DNA from: Dokdonella fugitiva
GTDB taxonomy: Bacteria; Pseudomonadota; Gammaproteobacteria; Xanthomonadales; Rhodanobacteraceae
Reading direction: 5' to 3'
Assembly: GCF_014138265.1 (NCBI RefSeq)
Contig: NZ_JACGXL010000001.1
Coordinates: 372,001 to 436,000, forward strand
Length of the DNA: 64,000 nt
Of this stretch, positions 16,498 through 25,139 are shown piece by piece (positions within the stretch are counted from its first letter, which is position 1; the number at the start of each line of letters is the position of its first letter). The notes beneath the pieces were generated by a model. It saw only the letters and a program-made list of their open reading frames with translations. It had not been told where the DNA came from and ran no database searches. Position numbers and translations under genes: made by a program.

Positions 16498-17561
16498 TGA
16501 AGACACGCACTTCGGCGACAAATCGCGACGCCGACTCCAACCGTCGACGCGGCGCCGCAGAGCGCCCGCCGCGGCCTGCCGCCGCGCTGCCGGCGGCTCC
16601 CGTGGACGCCACGCCGCGGGTGCAGACCGTCCCCGTACCGGAGGACCGTGAAGGCCAGCGCCTCGACAATTTCCTCGCTGGCCGGCTCAAGGGCGCGCCC
16701 AAGAGCCTGATCTACCGCATCTGCCGCACCGGCGAGGTCCGCGTGAACGGCCGCCGCGCCAAGCCCGACCATCGGCTCGCGGCGGGCGACGAGGTGCGCA
16801 TCCCGCCGGTCCGCCTCGCCGAGAAGGGCGACGCTGGGCCCCCGCCGAGTGCCCAGCTGAACAGGATCGAGGCGGCGATCGTCTACGAGGACCGCGATTT
16901 CCTCGTCATCGACAAGCCGGCCGGCGTCGCCAGCCACGGCGGCAGCGGGGTCAGCTTCGGTGCGATCGAGCTGCTGCGCGCAGCGCGCCCGCGCGACACG
17001 CTCGAGCTCGCCCACCGGCTCGACCGCGACACCAGCGGCGTCCTCGTCCTCACGCGCAAGCGCTCGGCGCTCACCGCGCTGCAGGCGGCGATCCGCGAAG
17101 GCCACGTCGAGAAGCGCTATCTCGCGCTCGTCGAAGGCGCATTGCCGAAGACGCGCCTCACCGTCGACGCGCCGCTGCGCAAGTCGGTGCTGCAGGGCGG
17201 CGAGCGCATGGTGCGCGTCGATCCCGAAGGCAAGCCGTCTCGCTCGCACTTCAGCGAGGTCGAGCGTTACGCCGGCGCGAGTCTCGTCGAAGTCGCGCTC
17301 GAGACCGGCCGCACGCACCAGATCCGCGTGCACGCGCAGCACCTCGGCCACCCGCTCGCGGGCGACGAGAAGTACGGCGACCGGGAATTCAACAAGACGA
17401 TGCGCGAACAGGGCCTCAAGCGCCTGTTCCTGCACGCGGCGCGCTTCGAGTTCTCGCTCGGCGAGCGCAGCTACAGTTTCAGCGCGCCGCTCGCGCCCGA
17501 ACTCGCCGCGACGCTCGACGTGCTGCAGGGACGGCGCGCGGTGCGCTCAACCCCGCGCTGA
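16497..17561 (+). CDS. rluC: 23S rRNA pseudouridine synthase RluC
   Basis: RluC isomerises uridines 955, 2504 and 2580 of 23S rRNA (E. coli numbering). The 354-residue protein starts at the ATG at 16497 and has a basic, low-complexity N-terminal extension of about 40 residues, an S4 RNA-binding domain (about 50-110: RLDNFLAGRLKG...YRICRTGEVRVNGRR) and the RsuA/RluC catalytic domain with HRLDRDTSG holding the catalytic Asp near 176, plus the conserved TGRTHQIRVH segment. The divergent rne-rluC arrangement matches E. coli and xanthomonads. Its last 15 bp overlap the convergent EamA gene. Confidence 0.94.
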   Translation: MKTRTSATNRDADSNRRRGAAERPPRPAAALPAAPVDATPRVQTVPVPEDREGQRLDNFLAGRLKGAPKSLIYRICRTGEVRVNGRRAKPDHRLAAGDEVRIPPVRLAEKGDAGPPPSAQLNRIEAAIVYEDRDFLVIDKPAGVASHGGSGVSFGAIELLRAARPRDTLELAHRLDRDTSGVLVLTRKRSALTALQAAIREGHVEKRYLALVEGALPKTRLTVDAPLRKSVLQGGERMVRVDPEGKPSRSHFSEVERYAGASLVEVALETGRTHQIRVHAQHLGHPLAGDEKYGDREFNKTMREQGLKRLFLHAARFEFSLGERSYSFSAPLAPELAATLDVLQGRRAVRSTPR

Positions 17562-18452
17562 GACCGGCTGCGACCAGCGCCACTTGAGGTTCACGCCGAG
17601 CGTACCCAGCACGATCAGCGCGATGCCGGCGAGTTGCACCGGCTGCAGCGTGCGACCGTACAGCACGTAGTCGAGCAGCAGGGTGACGACGGGGTAGATG
17701 AATGCCATCACCGCGATCATCGTCACCGGCAGCCGCGGATAGGCGGAATAGAACAGCACGTAGCAGATGCCGCTGTGGACCAGCCCGAGCCCGGCCAGCC
17801 ACAGCCAGTGCGGGCCCACGTGTGCGACCGCGCCGACGTCGGCGAACGGGGCGAGCATCGCGGCGCCGGTGAGGCACTGCACGAGCACGACGAGGAACGG
17901 TCGCTCGCGGCTGATGCGTCGCGACAGCAGCAGCGAGGCGCCGCAGAGGATCGCCGCGACGAACGTGAGGGCGATGCCGAGCATGTAGGCAGGCCCGGCG
18001 CCGGCGAACAGTTTGAGCGGATCGGCCGCGAACGCGACACCGACGAACGCGAGCGCGGTCCAGGCGAGGTCGGCCGCATGCGCCCGCTCGCCGAAGAACA
18101 CGGCCGCGATCACGATCATCGCGAACGGGAAGAAGTGATAGACCAGCGTCGCCACGCCGATCGACGAACGCGCCATTCCGGCGAACAGCGCGACCCAGTT
18201 GAGCACGAGCAGCACGCCGCTGAGCACCGCGGCGCGCAGCAGCGCGCGATCGCCCAGGACGTCGCGAAGGTGGCCCCGCGCGACGCCCCACAGGACGAGG
18301 AACACGCTGCCGAACACGCAGCGGAAGAACACGGTCGTGATCGGATCCTGGCCGCCCTCGTGGGCGAACACGCCGACCGAGCCGATCAGGATCTCGGCGA
18401 CGAACAGTTGCAGCATCGCGCCGCGCGCGTCGTGCGGATTCGGGGAAGGCAT
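17547..18452 (-). CDS. EamA/DMT-family transporter
   Basis: A 301-residue integral membrane protein with about ten predicted transmembrane segments arranged as two EamA repeats (about 10-140 and 155-290), the second beginning near LTFVAAILCGASLLLSRR. This family exports metabolites such as amino acids or drugs; the substrate cannot be read. It is divergent from a MocR-type regulator 97 bp away with paired direct repeats between them, so it is very likely that regulator's target. MocR-EamA pairs are common and some are tied to pyridoxal or amino-acid export; that link is inference. Confidence 0.85.
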   Translation of the reverse strand: MPSPNPHDARGAMLQLFVAEILIGSVGVFAHEGGQDPITTVFFRCVFGSVFLVLWGVARGHLRDVLGDRALLRAAVLSGVLLVLNWVALFAGMARSSIGVATLVYHFFPFAMIVIAAVFFGERAHAADLAWTALAFVGVAFAADPLKLFAGAGPAYMLGIALTFVAAILCGASLLLSRRISRERPFLVVLVQCLTGAAMLAPFADVGAVAHVGPHWLWLAGLGLVHSGICYVLFYSAYPRLPVTMIAVMAFIYPVVTLLLDYVLYGRTLQPVQLAGIALIVLGTLGVNLKWRWSQPVSARG

Positions 18453-18502
18453 GCGGACGTCACCGGTCGGGAGAGGCGAACGCAGCGTAGGCGCGGCGGA
18501 GC

Positions 18503-18545
18503 GACCGGTACAGAATCAGATATCATCGAAATGGACCGGTACAGA
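18503..18545. promoter_or_regulatory. Direct-repeat operator between EamA and MocR genes
   Basis: The 12-mer GACCGGTACAGA occurs twice in the same orientation, at 18503-18514 and 18534-18545, with a 31-bp period (about three helical turns). A TATCAT -10-like box (18521-18526) lies between them. MocR/PdxR-type regulators bind widely spaced direct repeats, and GGTACAG-like half-sites fit what is known for this group. The downstream copy ends 4 bp before the MocR start codon. Confidence 0.6.
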
Positions 18546-18549
18546 TCGC

Positions 18550-19998
18550 ATGGCCTCGACCTTGCTCTACGAAGACCTCGCAGGACGCCTCGGCGCGCAG
18601 ATCCGCCGTGGCCTGCTGCGCCCCGGCGAGCGCCTGCCGTCGCTGCGGCGGCTCGGCCGGCAGGAGCGGGTGAGCATCGCGACAGCGGTCGAGGCGTACC
18701 TGCGGCTCGAGCGCGAAGGACTCGTCGAGGCGCGCGAGCGCTCCGGCTACTTCGTGCGCGCGCAACGCGTGGCGGTGCCGGCGGCGCGCTTGCCACGCGT
18801 GCAGGCGCGTGCGCCGCAGGCCTTGCGCAACCCGGCGCTGCTCGGCGTGCTCGACGTGCTGTCGCGCGAAGACCTGTTGCCGCTGCACGTGACCACGCCC
18901 GCGCCGGAGCTGCTGCCGGGCAGGGCGATCGCCGCGGCGACCACGCACGTGCTGCGACGCGACCCCGGCGTCGCGCTCGCCTACGGCGCGCCGCAGGGGC
19001 TGCCTGCGTTGCGCGAGCAGATCGCGCGGCGCTACCTGCGTTGCGGCGTCGAGGTCGATCCCGGCGAAATCGTCGTCACCGCGGGCGCGATGGAAGCGAT
19101 CACGCTCGCCCTGCGCAGCGTCACGCGCGCGGGCGACGTCGTCCTGCTCGAAACACCGACCTACTACGGCATCCTGCAGGCGATCTCCGCGCTCGGCCTG
19201 CGCGCGATCGAGGTGCCCAACCGCGTCGGCAGCGGCATCGATGCGGCGGCCTTGCGCGCGCTGCTCGCGCGCCACGCGGTGCGCGCGGCGGTGCTCGTGC
19301 CGAACTTCAACAACCCGACCGGCAGCCTCACCGGCGACGACGACAAGCGCGAGATCGTCGCCGCGTGCGGTGAGCACGGCGTGACGGTGATCGAAGACGA
19401 TCTCTACGGGGAGCTCGCGTACTCGGGTGAACGGCCGGCGCCGCTGCGCCGCTACGCAGGCCGGACGAGCGTGATTACCTGCAGCTCCTATTCGAAGACC
19501 CTCGCGCCCGGCCTGCGCATCGGCTGGGCGCTCGCCGGCACGCACGTCGACGACCTCGTGCGCGCGAAGTGCTTTTCGTCGGTCGCGACGGCGGGCCTGC
19601 CGCAGCGCGCGATCACCGAATACCTCGTGCGCCACGACTTCGATCGCGCGTTGCGCCGCCTGCGCCGCGAACTCGCGACGAACGCGCAGCGCTGGCGCGA
19701 CGCGATCCGCCGCGGCTGGCCCGAGGGCACGCGCGTGTCGGACCCGGCCGGCGGCACGACGCTGTGGCTCGAACTCGCCGGCGGCGTCGACGCGCAGGCC
19801 TTGTTCGAGGCTGCGGTCGCACGCGGCATCGGTTGCCTGCCGGGGCACCTGTTTTCGCTCCGCGGCGACTACCGCACGCACCTGCGCCTCGGCCTCGGGC
19901 TCGCGTGGAGTCCGCCGGTCGAAGCGGCATTGCGCGAACTCGGTCGCCTCGCTGGCAGGTTCGCGCGGCGACGCACCCCGAAGGAAGGACACGAATGA
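18550..19998 (+). CDS. MocR-family (GntR-HTH/aminotransferase) regulator
   Basis: The 482-residue protein has an N-terminal GntR winged helix-turn-helix (about 1-75, with LYEDLAGRLGAQIRRGLLRPGERLPSLRRL) fused to a fold-type I aminotransferase domain (about 105-475). The PLP-binding lysine is in SSYSKTLAPGLRIGW near residue 316, and NFNNPTG and EDDLYGEL are intact, so PLP binding is expected. These proteins sense amino-acid or vitamin B6 compounds bound to PLP. It is divergent from an EamA exporter and its stop overlaps the HAD gene start in ATGA. Confidence 0.88.
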   Translation: MASTLLYEDLAGRLGAQIRRGLLRPGERLPSLRRLGRQERVSIATAVEAYLRLEREGLVEARERSGYFVRAQRVAVPAARLPRVQARAPQALRNPALLGVLDVLSREDLLPLHVTTPAPELLPGRAIAAATTHVLRRDPGVALAYGAPQGLPALREQIARRYLRCGVEVDPGEIVVTAGAMEAITLALRSVTRAGDVVLLETPTYYGILQAISALGLRAIEVPNRVGSGIDAAALRALLARHAVRAAVLVPNFNNPTGSLTGDDDKREIVAACGEHGVTVIEDDLYGELAYSGERPAPLRRYAGRTSVITCSSYSKTLAPGLRIGWALAGTHVDDLVRAKCFSSVATAGLPQRAITEYLVRHDFDRALRRLRRELATNAQRWRDAIRRGWPEGTRVSDPAGGTTLWLELAGGVDAQALFEAAVARGIGCLPGHLFSLRGDYRTHLRLGLGLAWSPPVEAALRELGRLAGRFARRRTPKEGHE

Positions 19999-20711
19999 TC
20001 GAACTGGTCGGTTTCGACGGCGACGACACGCTCTGGCACAGCGAAGGCTACTACCAGCATGCGGGCGCCGAATTCGAGCGCATCGTCGGTGCCTACATCG
20101 ACGTCGCCGACGCATCCGTGCGCGGCCGGCTGCACGCGGTCGAACGGCGCAACCTCGCCTTGTTCGGCTACGGCGCGAAAGGCATGGCGCTGTCGATGGT
20201 CGAGGCCGCGATCGAACTCACCGACGACGCGATCAGCGCGCGCGACATCCATCGCATCGTCGAACTCGGTCGCGCGATCCTCGATCATCCAGTCGAACTG
20301 CTCGACGGCATCCGCGCCGCGGTAGAGGACGTCGCGTCGCGCCACCGCATCGTGCTGATCACCAAGGGCGACCTGTTCCACCAGGAGCGCAAGGTCGAGC
20401 AGAGCGGCCTCGCCGGGCTGTTCCACCGCATCGAGATCGTCTCCGAGAAGAACGAGCGCAGCTATGCGCGCGTGCTGGCCGAATGCGCGGTGGCCGCGCC
20501 GGCGTTCGCGATGGTCGGCAATTCGCTGCGTTCCGACATCGAGCCGGTCATCGGCCTCGGCGGCTGGGGCATCCACATGCCGTACCACGTGACCTGGGAA
20601 CACGAACTGCAGCACGGCGTCGAAAGCGGCCATCCGCGCGTCGCGACCGTCGACGGTCCCGCGGGCATCGCCTTGGCGCTCGCGCAGTTCGCGGAGGCGG
20701 GGCGTCGGTAG
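19995..20711 (+). CDS. HAD-superfamily hydrolase
   Basis: The 238-residue protein starts in an ATGA overlap with the MocR gene, so the two are coupled. It has HAD motif I FDGDDTLW (nucleophile D9, general acid D11), a helical C1 cap (about 25-110), motif II LITKGD near 118, and motif III/IV SEKN and VGNSLRSDIEP near 150-180. It is probably a small-molecule phosphatase in the cytosol; the substrate is unknown. Coupling to a PLP-sensing regulator suggests, but does not show, a link to vitamin B6 or amino-acid phosphate esters. Confidence 0.85.
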   Translation: MIELVGFDGDDTLWHSEGYYQHAGAEFERIVGAYIDVADASVRGRLHAVERRNLALFGYGAKGMALSMVEAAIELTDDAISARDIHRIVELGRAILDHPVELLDGIRAAVEDVASRHRIVLITKGDLFHQERKVEQSGLAGLFHRIEIVSEKNERSYARVLAECAVAAPAFAMVGNSLRSDIEPVIGLGGWGIHMPYHVTWEHELQHGVESGHPRVATVDGPAGIALALAQFAEAGRR

Positions 20712-20778
20712 CCGTGGCGTATCGTCCGGTCCCGGTCGTGCTCCGCTCCCACGCGCGAGGAGCGTGCACGCGTCGTGG

Positions 20779-21447
20779 CTACAAGCCGACCAGCGGCTGC
20801 AGCATGCGAGCGAACCAGCCGGGGAAGCGCAACGGTGCGTCCAGCGCCGCCACGCACACGCAAGGACCGCCTGCCGAAGTGACCGGTCGATGCAGTGTTT
20901 CGGGACCGAGATCGGCAGCGTCCCCCACACCGAAATGGCCAAGTTCGTCGTCATACGATCCCGCGAGCACCTGCGTGAGTTCGATCCCGCCATGGCTGTG
21001 GAGGGGCATGCTCATTCCTGGATCGATCCGCAACAGGATCAACGCATGGCCACTCGTTCGCAGCGCCCGAATCATGCGCACGCCCGGAGCGAGCCAGCGC
21101 CAGCGCAACGATCGCCACGACGTGCCGAAGTAGGGATGCAGTGCGCGCGGCAGGTTGTCGGGCCCGGCCGTCGCTTCCTCGCGGCGCGGCGGAACACGTC
21201 GGTTCGGATGGGCGTCCAGCGCGGCGAGCATATGCTCCCGGAGGTGCGGCATCCTCATCGCGTCGTCGGTGGATGGCTGCTGTTGTTCCAGCAGGGTTCC
21301 ACCGATACCTTCCGCGGTGGCGAGGCGCGAACGACAATGGCGACATACGTCGAGATGGGTGGCGGCGACCGCGGCCATTTCCGGCGACAGTGCGCCGGAC
21401 GCCCAGCCGAGCACGGTGGTCTCGTCGAGGTGGTGGCGCGGGCTCAT
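20779..21447 (-). CDS. chrR: ChrR-family zinc anti-sigma factor
   Basis: ChrR binds and inhibits its ECF sigma factor and releases it on singlet oxygen. The 222-residue protein has the N-terminal zinc anti-sigma domain with H6, H31, C35 and C38, the same ligand numbers reported for Rhodobacter sphaeroides ChrR. The C-terminal cupin keeps H150, H152, E156 and H186 in the spacing of that protein's second zinc site. Its start overlaps the sigma-factor stop by 4 bp, so the pair is co-translated. It is the last gene of the minus-strand block; no clear terminator is seen in the 67 bp after it. Confidence 0.95.
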   Translation of the reverse strand: MSPRHHLDETTVLGWASGALSPEMAAVAATHLDVCRHCRSRLATAEGIGGTLLEQQQPSTDDAMRMPHLREHMLAALDAHPNRRVPPRREEATAGPDNLPRALHPYFGTSWRSLRWRWLAPGVRMIRALRTSGHALILLRIDPGMSMPLHSHGGIELTQVLAGSYDDELGHFGVGDAADLGPETLHRPVTSAGGPCVCVAALDAPLRFPGWFARMLQPLVGL

Positions 21448-22010
21448 GGGAATTCCTTCAGGCCTGACTGCAGTTTGAGGAACGCGCGCCGCAAGTGCGA
21501 TTTCACGGTACCCAACGGCATGACCAGTTCATCGGCGATTTCCTGGTGCGATTTGGCCTCGAAGTACGACATGCGCAGCAATCGCGCCTGTACCGCCGGC
21601 AGCGTGTCGATGCGCGCGGCCAGATCCGTTTGTTCGACGTGTCGTTCCGTCGTGTTCGCCGGCGGAATGTCTTCATCGATCCATTCCTCGCCGATCGATT
21701 GCCACAACGGCTCGCGCCGAACACGATCGATGTGGAGATTGCGGGCGATGCGGAACAGCCAGGTCGACACGCTGCCGCGCATCGCGTCGAATCGATCGGC
21801 GCGTTGCCAAAGGCGCAACAGCGCCTCCTGCGCCAGTTCCTCGGCTTGCGACTCGGTCGAACCCAGGCCCCGGAGGTAAAGGCGCACGCGCGGTGCGAAG
21901 TGGTCGTAGATCCGCATGAAACTGTCACGGTCGCGCCGCTCGGACACGGCCGCCATCTGCCACGACCAGTAGCCAGCATCTTCCGTTGGATGGGCGCCGC
22001 TGCTGGACAT
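21444..22010 (-). CDS. ECF sigma factor of the ChrR-linked group (RpoE/SigE-like)
   Basis: This 188-residue sigma factor has region 2 (about 30-100: FAPRVRLYLRG, AQEALLRLWQRADRFD, STWLFRIARNLHIDRVRR) and region 4 (about 130-185: LPAVQARLLRMSYFEAKSHQEIADELVMPLGTVKSHLRRAFLKL), with nothing between beyond the usual linker. An in-frame ATG at 22064 exists, but a CGTATC element at 22033-22038, matching the -10 seen at its probable targets, would put transcription start near 22025 and leaves 22010 as the start. Directly followed by chrR. It should direct RNA polymerase to the photolyase/fatty-acid block upstream of it. Confidence 0.92.
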   Translation of the reverse strand: MSSSGAHPTEDAGYWSWQMAAVSERRDRDSFMRIYDHFAPRVRLYLRGLGSTESQAEELAQEALLRLWQRADRFDAMRGSVSTWLFRIARNLHIDRVRREPLWQSIGEEWIDEDIPPANTTERHVEQTDLAARIDTLPAVQARLLRMSYFEAKSHQEIADELVMPLGTVKSHLRRAFLKLQSGLKEFP

Positions 22011-22032
22011 CGCTCTGGTCTGGTCGAACGGC

Positions 22033-22060
22033 GATACGCCGATGGGCAAGGTTCGTATGT
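22033..22060 (-). promoter_or_regulatory. Candidate autoregulated ECF promoter before the sigma gene
   Basis: On the minus strand ACATAC (22055-22060) and CGTATC (22033-22038) are 16 bp apart. The -10 is identical to that before the exported-protein gene at 30,387; the -35 agrees at 4 of 6 positions with GCATCC. The match is weaker than the other three. Confidence 0.4.
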
Positions 22061-22199
22061 TCATGCGGGACCGACATGGGTTACAAGGTCCAATCCACGC
22101 CTCCGCGTACGGACGACGGCGCGACACGGATGCACGCCCGCGAAGCCTGCGTGGCGTGGCGCGCTCGATCGCTCGGCCGGACATGGACGGCGCGCCGGT

Positions 22200-22769
22200 T
22201 CAGCGAGCGGTGGACGACCGCTGGTCGTCGCGCGGTTCCGGCCACTGTTGCGGCACGCGGCGGACGCGCGACGGTGCGTAGCCGAGTCCCTCGAGGCGCG
22301 CCAGCAGGCGAGCGTAGTCCGCTTCCGGAATGGTCGGCGTGCGCGCCATGATCCACGCGTAATCACGCGCGCTGCGCGCGACGATCGTCTGCTGATAGTC
22401 GGGGTCGACATAAGCGATCACGTACTCGGCGCGGATCGGCCAGATGAACTGCATGCCCCATACCGCGTTGCCGCTGCCGGCGCGCACGAACCCGCGCGGC
22501 CGCATCGTCTTCACGGGCGCATCTACCGAGCCCTCCCGATAGCGGAACGTGGTCTCGATCGTCCCGTCTTCGGCCAGCCGATAGCCCTCGATCGCATTGA
22601 CCGCGCTTCGTTCCGGACGAGAAGGCACGTGGGCGATCACGTACCAGTCGCCCATGAATCGTTGCAGGTCGACGTGGTCGACCGGCGCGAGTTGCGCGTG
22701 ACCACGGCAGCCTGCGGCGGCCAGGGCCAGCGACGCCACGAGGGATCGGGCCAGGCGACGCGCGCTCAT
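22200..22769 (-). CDS. Lipocalin lipoprotein (Blc-like)
   Basis: The 189-residue protein has a lipoprotein signal with lipobox AAAGC (Cys21), placing it in the outer membrane by default sorting (Arg, not Asp, at +2). The lipocalin start GDWYVIAHVP (about 40-50) and the later DYAWIMARTP segment are the conserved structural regions of the bacterial Blc group, which binds lysophospholipids and fatty acids. The start overlaps the preceding methyltransferase stop in ATGA. The gene ends 190 bp before the sigma-factor start. Location after lipid-modifying enzymes fits a carrier for modified or damaged lipids. Confidence 0.9.
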   Translation of the reverse strand: MSARRLARSLVASLALAAAGCRGHAQLAPVDHVDLQRFMGDWYVIAHVPSRPERSAVNAIEGYRLAEDGTIETTFRYREGSVDAPVKTMRPRGFVRAGSGNAVWGMQFIWPIRAEYVIAYVDPDYQQTIVARSARDYAWIMARTPTIPEADYARLLARLEGLGYAPSRVRRVPQQWPEPRDDQRSSTAR

Positions 22770-23857
22770 GCCGGCTTGCCGAAGCGGTAGTGCGCGACCA
22801 TCCATTCGCTGCCACCGGCGTATCCGAACAGCTCCGCACACGCCATCCAGAACATGCGCCAGCGTTGCGTCCAGAGTGTCGCGGCGTCGCCGTACGCGGC
22901 GCGCATCACTGGAGCGAGCGCAGCGCGCGCGCGGTCCTGGTTGCGCAACCAGTGTTCGGCGGTGCGCTGGTAGTGGCGGCCGTCGACGAGCCAGCGGCGT
23001 TCGACGTTCAGGGAGCGCTGGAACCAGAGCAGGGTGTCCGCCGATGGCATGAGGCCGCCCGTGAAGAAATGCCGCCCCATCCAGTCGTGCTCGCCTTCGG
23101 TCTCGAACGGATACATCAATGTGCGATGACAGAAGATGTGCACGAACAGCTTGCCGCCCGAGCGCAGCCAGCCCGCGATCCGCGCGAGCAGCGCATCGTA
23201 GTTGCGCATGTGCTCGAACATTTCCACGGAGACGCACCGGTCGTAGCTCGACTCCGCGAGTTGCAGTCGATTGACGTCGCAGGTGACGACCTCGACGTTC
23301 ATGAACCCGCGCTCTCGGCAGCACGCCTCGATGAACGTGCGTTGCGAACGCGAGTTCGACACCGCTGTGATGCGCGCATCCGGATAGCGCTCGGCCATCC
23401 ACAACGTCAGCGAACCCCATCCGCAGCCGAGCTCGAGGATGTCCTGGCCGTCGGCGAGTTCGGCGCGCTCGGCGTAGCGTTCCAGCATCGAAGTTTCCGC
23501 CTGCGCGAGCGTTTCGTCGCCGTGCTCGAACCAGCAGGCCGAGTACTTCAGGCGCGGTCCCAGACAGTGGCGGAAGAACTCCGGCGGCAGTTCGTAGTGC
23601 TGCCGGTTCGCCGCATCGACGTCGATGGCGAGCGGGCTCTCCCGCAAGGAAGCGACCACCTGCTGGAACGCGAGCTCGGCAACCTCGATGCCGTTGGCGC
23701 GTCCTTCGCGCAGCCGCGACGCACACAACCGCCGGATGCCGACGCGGACGAGCGCGTCGGGTAGAAGGCGACGTTCCGCCAGGCCGAGCAGCCCGGAGGC
23801 TGGCCGCTCCGCCGGCAGCGGGACACGACCATCGTCGATCGCGGGCGTACTCATCAT
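22766..23857 (-). CDS. CFA-synthase-like SAM methyltransferase (second copy)
   Basis: The 363-residue protein carries the SAM motif ILELGCGWGSLTLWMAER near 148-165 and CDVNRL/VSVEMFEHM further on, as in cyclopropane fatty acid synthases, but lacks the long N-terminal lipid-binding domain pattern of Cfa and is shorter. ChrR regulons usually hold a divergent Cfa-type enzyme of this kind; in Rhodobacter sphaeroides ChrR-controlled relatives methylate phospholipid acyl chains on the way to furan fatty acids. The exact product here is inference. The ATG at 23857 follows GGAG and overlaps the DUF1295 stop by 4 bp. Confidence 0.85.
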   Translation of the reverse strand: MMSTPAIDDGRVPLPAERPASGLLGLAERRLLPDALVRVGIRRLCASRLREGRANGIEVAELAFQQVVASLRESPLAIDVDAANRQHYELPPEFFRHCLGPRLKYSACWFEHGDETLAQAETSMLERYAERAELADGQDILELGCGWGSLTLWMAERYPDARITAVSNSRSQRTFIEACCRERGFMNVEVVTCDVNRLQLAESSYDRCVSVEMFEHMRNYDALLARIAGWLRSGGKLFVHIFCHRTLMYPFETEGEHDWMGRHFFTGGLMPSADTLLWFQRSLNVERRWLVDGRHYQRTAEHWLRNQDRARAALAPVMRAAYGDAATLWTQRWRMFWMACAELFGYAGGSEWMVAHYRFGKPA

Positions 23858-24630
23858 TCGCTCCTCGGGAACCATGGAATCAGCATCGGGGTACTGCGCT
23901 GGTAGGCGCGATAGTCGTCACCGCGTGAACGCAACGCTTGCGCCTCGGTGAAGGGAATGCCGCTGATCCAGCGCAGGAACACGTACATCACCAGCGGGCC
24001 CGACCAGGCCATCCACGCGAGCGGCGAGCCGAGTGCCAGGAAGACGTAGGCGAACCAGTGCAACCATTCGAAGAAGTAGTTCGGATGACGCGAATAGCGC
24101 CACAGGCCAGCGCGGCATGTCCTGCCCCTGTTCGCCGGATCAGCGCGGAAGTTCGCGAGTTGCGCGTCGGCGGCGGATTCACCGGCGACCGCGAGCAGCC
24201 AGATCGCTGCCGCTGTCGCCAGCGCGGCGGCACGGACGTCGGGATTCGCCGCGACGGCGACGAACGGGACGGCGAACATGGCGACGAGCAGTGCCTGGAA
24301 CTGGAAGAACGCGAACCAGCGGTACGGATCGTTGCCCCAGCGACTGCGCAGGTGCGCGTAGCGACCGTCCTCGCCTTCAGCGCGCACGCGTCGCCATAGG
24401 TGCAGCGCGAGACGCAAGCCCCAGCTGCCACCGAGCATCGCGAGCGCCGCGCGTGGCCAACGCGCGCCGTCACCGATGGCGGCCAGCACGATGGCCGAAC
24501 CGCCCACGCCGGCGGCCCAGACGACGTCGACGATGCCGGCGTTGCGGTGGTGGCGTTGCCACGCCCAGGCGCAGCCCTGCGCCACCGCCGCGATGGACCA
24601 GACCAGGAGCAGGGAGCCGGCCGCATTCAC
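23854..24630 (-). CDS. DUF1295 membrane protein (steroid 5-alpha-reductase-like)
   Basis: A 258-residue integral membrane protein with about six to seven hydrophobic segments and the C-terminal signature GLWRYSRHPNYFFEWLHWFAY, shared by DUF1295, ICMT-like and steroid reductase families, where it forms the cofactor site. The GTG start at 24630 overlaps the DUF2878 stop by 4 bp. The family occurs repeatedly beside Cfa-type methyltransferases and DUF1365 in ChrR regulons, so it likely reduces or modifies acyl chains in the inner membrane using NADPH; the reaction is inferred. Confidence 0.88.
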   Translation of the reverse strand: MNAAGSLLLVWSIAAVAQGCAWAWQRHHRNAGIVDVVWAAGVGGSAIVLAAIGDGARWPRAALAMLGGSWGLRLALHLWRRVRAEGEDGRYAHLRSRWGNDPYRWFAFFQFQALLVAMFAVPFVAVAANPDVRAAALATAAAIWLLAVAGESAADAQLANFRADPANRGRTCRAGLWRYSRHPNYFFEWLHWFAYVFLALGSPLAWMAWSGPLVMYVFLRWISGIPFTEAQALRSRGDDYRAYQRSTPMLIPWFPRSE

Positions 24631-25139
24631 GCCGTCACCTCCACCGCATCGGCAGTGCGCGACCGCTCCGAGAGCAGAGGGAGAGCCACGGCCCACGTCA
24701 TTCCCACCGCGAGCAGCCCCGCGCCGTCCACGCGTATCGCGTCGACGCGCGCCGCGGCGAGATAGGCGAGGGGCGCGCCTGCCGCGCCGAGCGATGCGGC
24801 GAGCCAGGGGCGTCGCTGCAGGAATGCGAGCGAATGACCGAGGGTCAGGCCGAATGCAGACCAGATCGCGAGGATCCACAAGGGTGCGACGAGCGCGGGC
24901 AGCGGCGTCGCGTAGACGACGAGCCCGGTGTGCGCGAGCGCGCCGTCGACGACGATGCCGGCTGCGATCGATGCCGCCGCGGTCCGCAGGTCCGCGCGGC
25001 GTCGTCGCGAGAGCGACAGCTGCAGCGTGCCGAATCCGACCAGCGCCACCACTGCGGGCCACGACGATGCGCGCGCTGCACCGAACACGGCGATGAACCA
25101 GACGCATTGATAACCGACGATGTTCGCCAGCGCGCTCAT
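24627..25139 (-). CDS. DUF2878 integral membrane protein
   Basis: A 170-residue protein with five or six transmembrane segments separated by short basic loops (RRRRADLR near 48). It starts with MSALANIVGYQCVWF and contains the VYATPLPALVAPLWILAIWSAFGL segment typical of DUF2878. The ATG at 25139 directly follows the upstream Cfa stop. No enzyme motif is visible; the family is known mainly from this gene neighbourhood, which implies a membrane-lipid role. Confidence 0.85.
   Translation of the reverse strand: MSALANIVGYQCVWFIAVFGAARASSWPAVVALVGFGTLQLSLSRRRRADLRTAAASIAAGIVVDGALAHTGLVVYATPLPALVAPLWILAIWSAFGLTLGHSLAFLQRRPWLAASLGAAGAPLAYLAAARVDAIRVDGAGLLAVGMTWAVALPLLSERSRTADAVEVTA

Noticed and set aside
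20712-20778. Terminator between the HAD gene and chrR
   Set aside because: Partial GTGCTCC/GGAGC pairing only, with mismatches and no T-tract.
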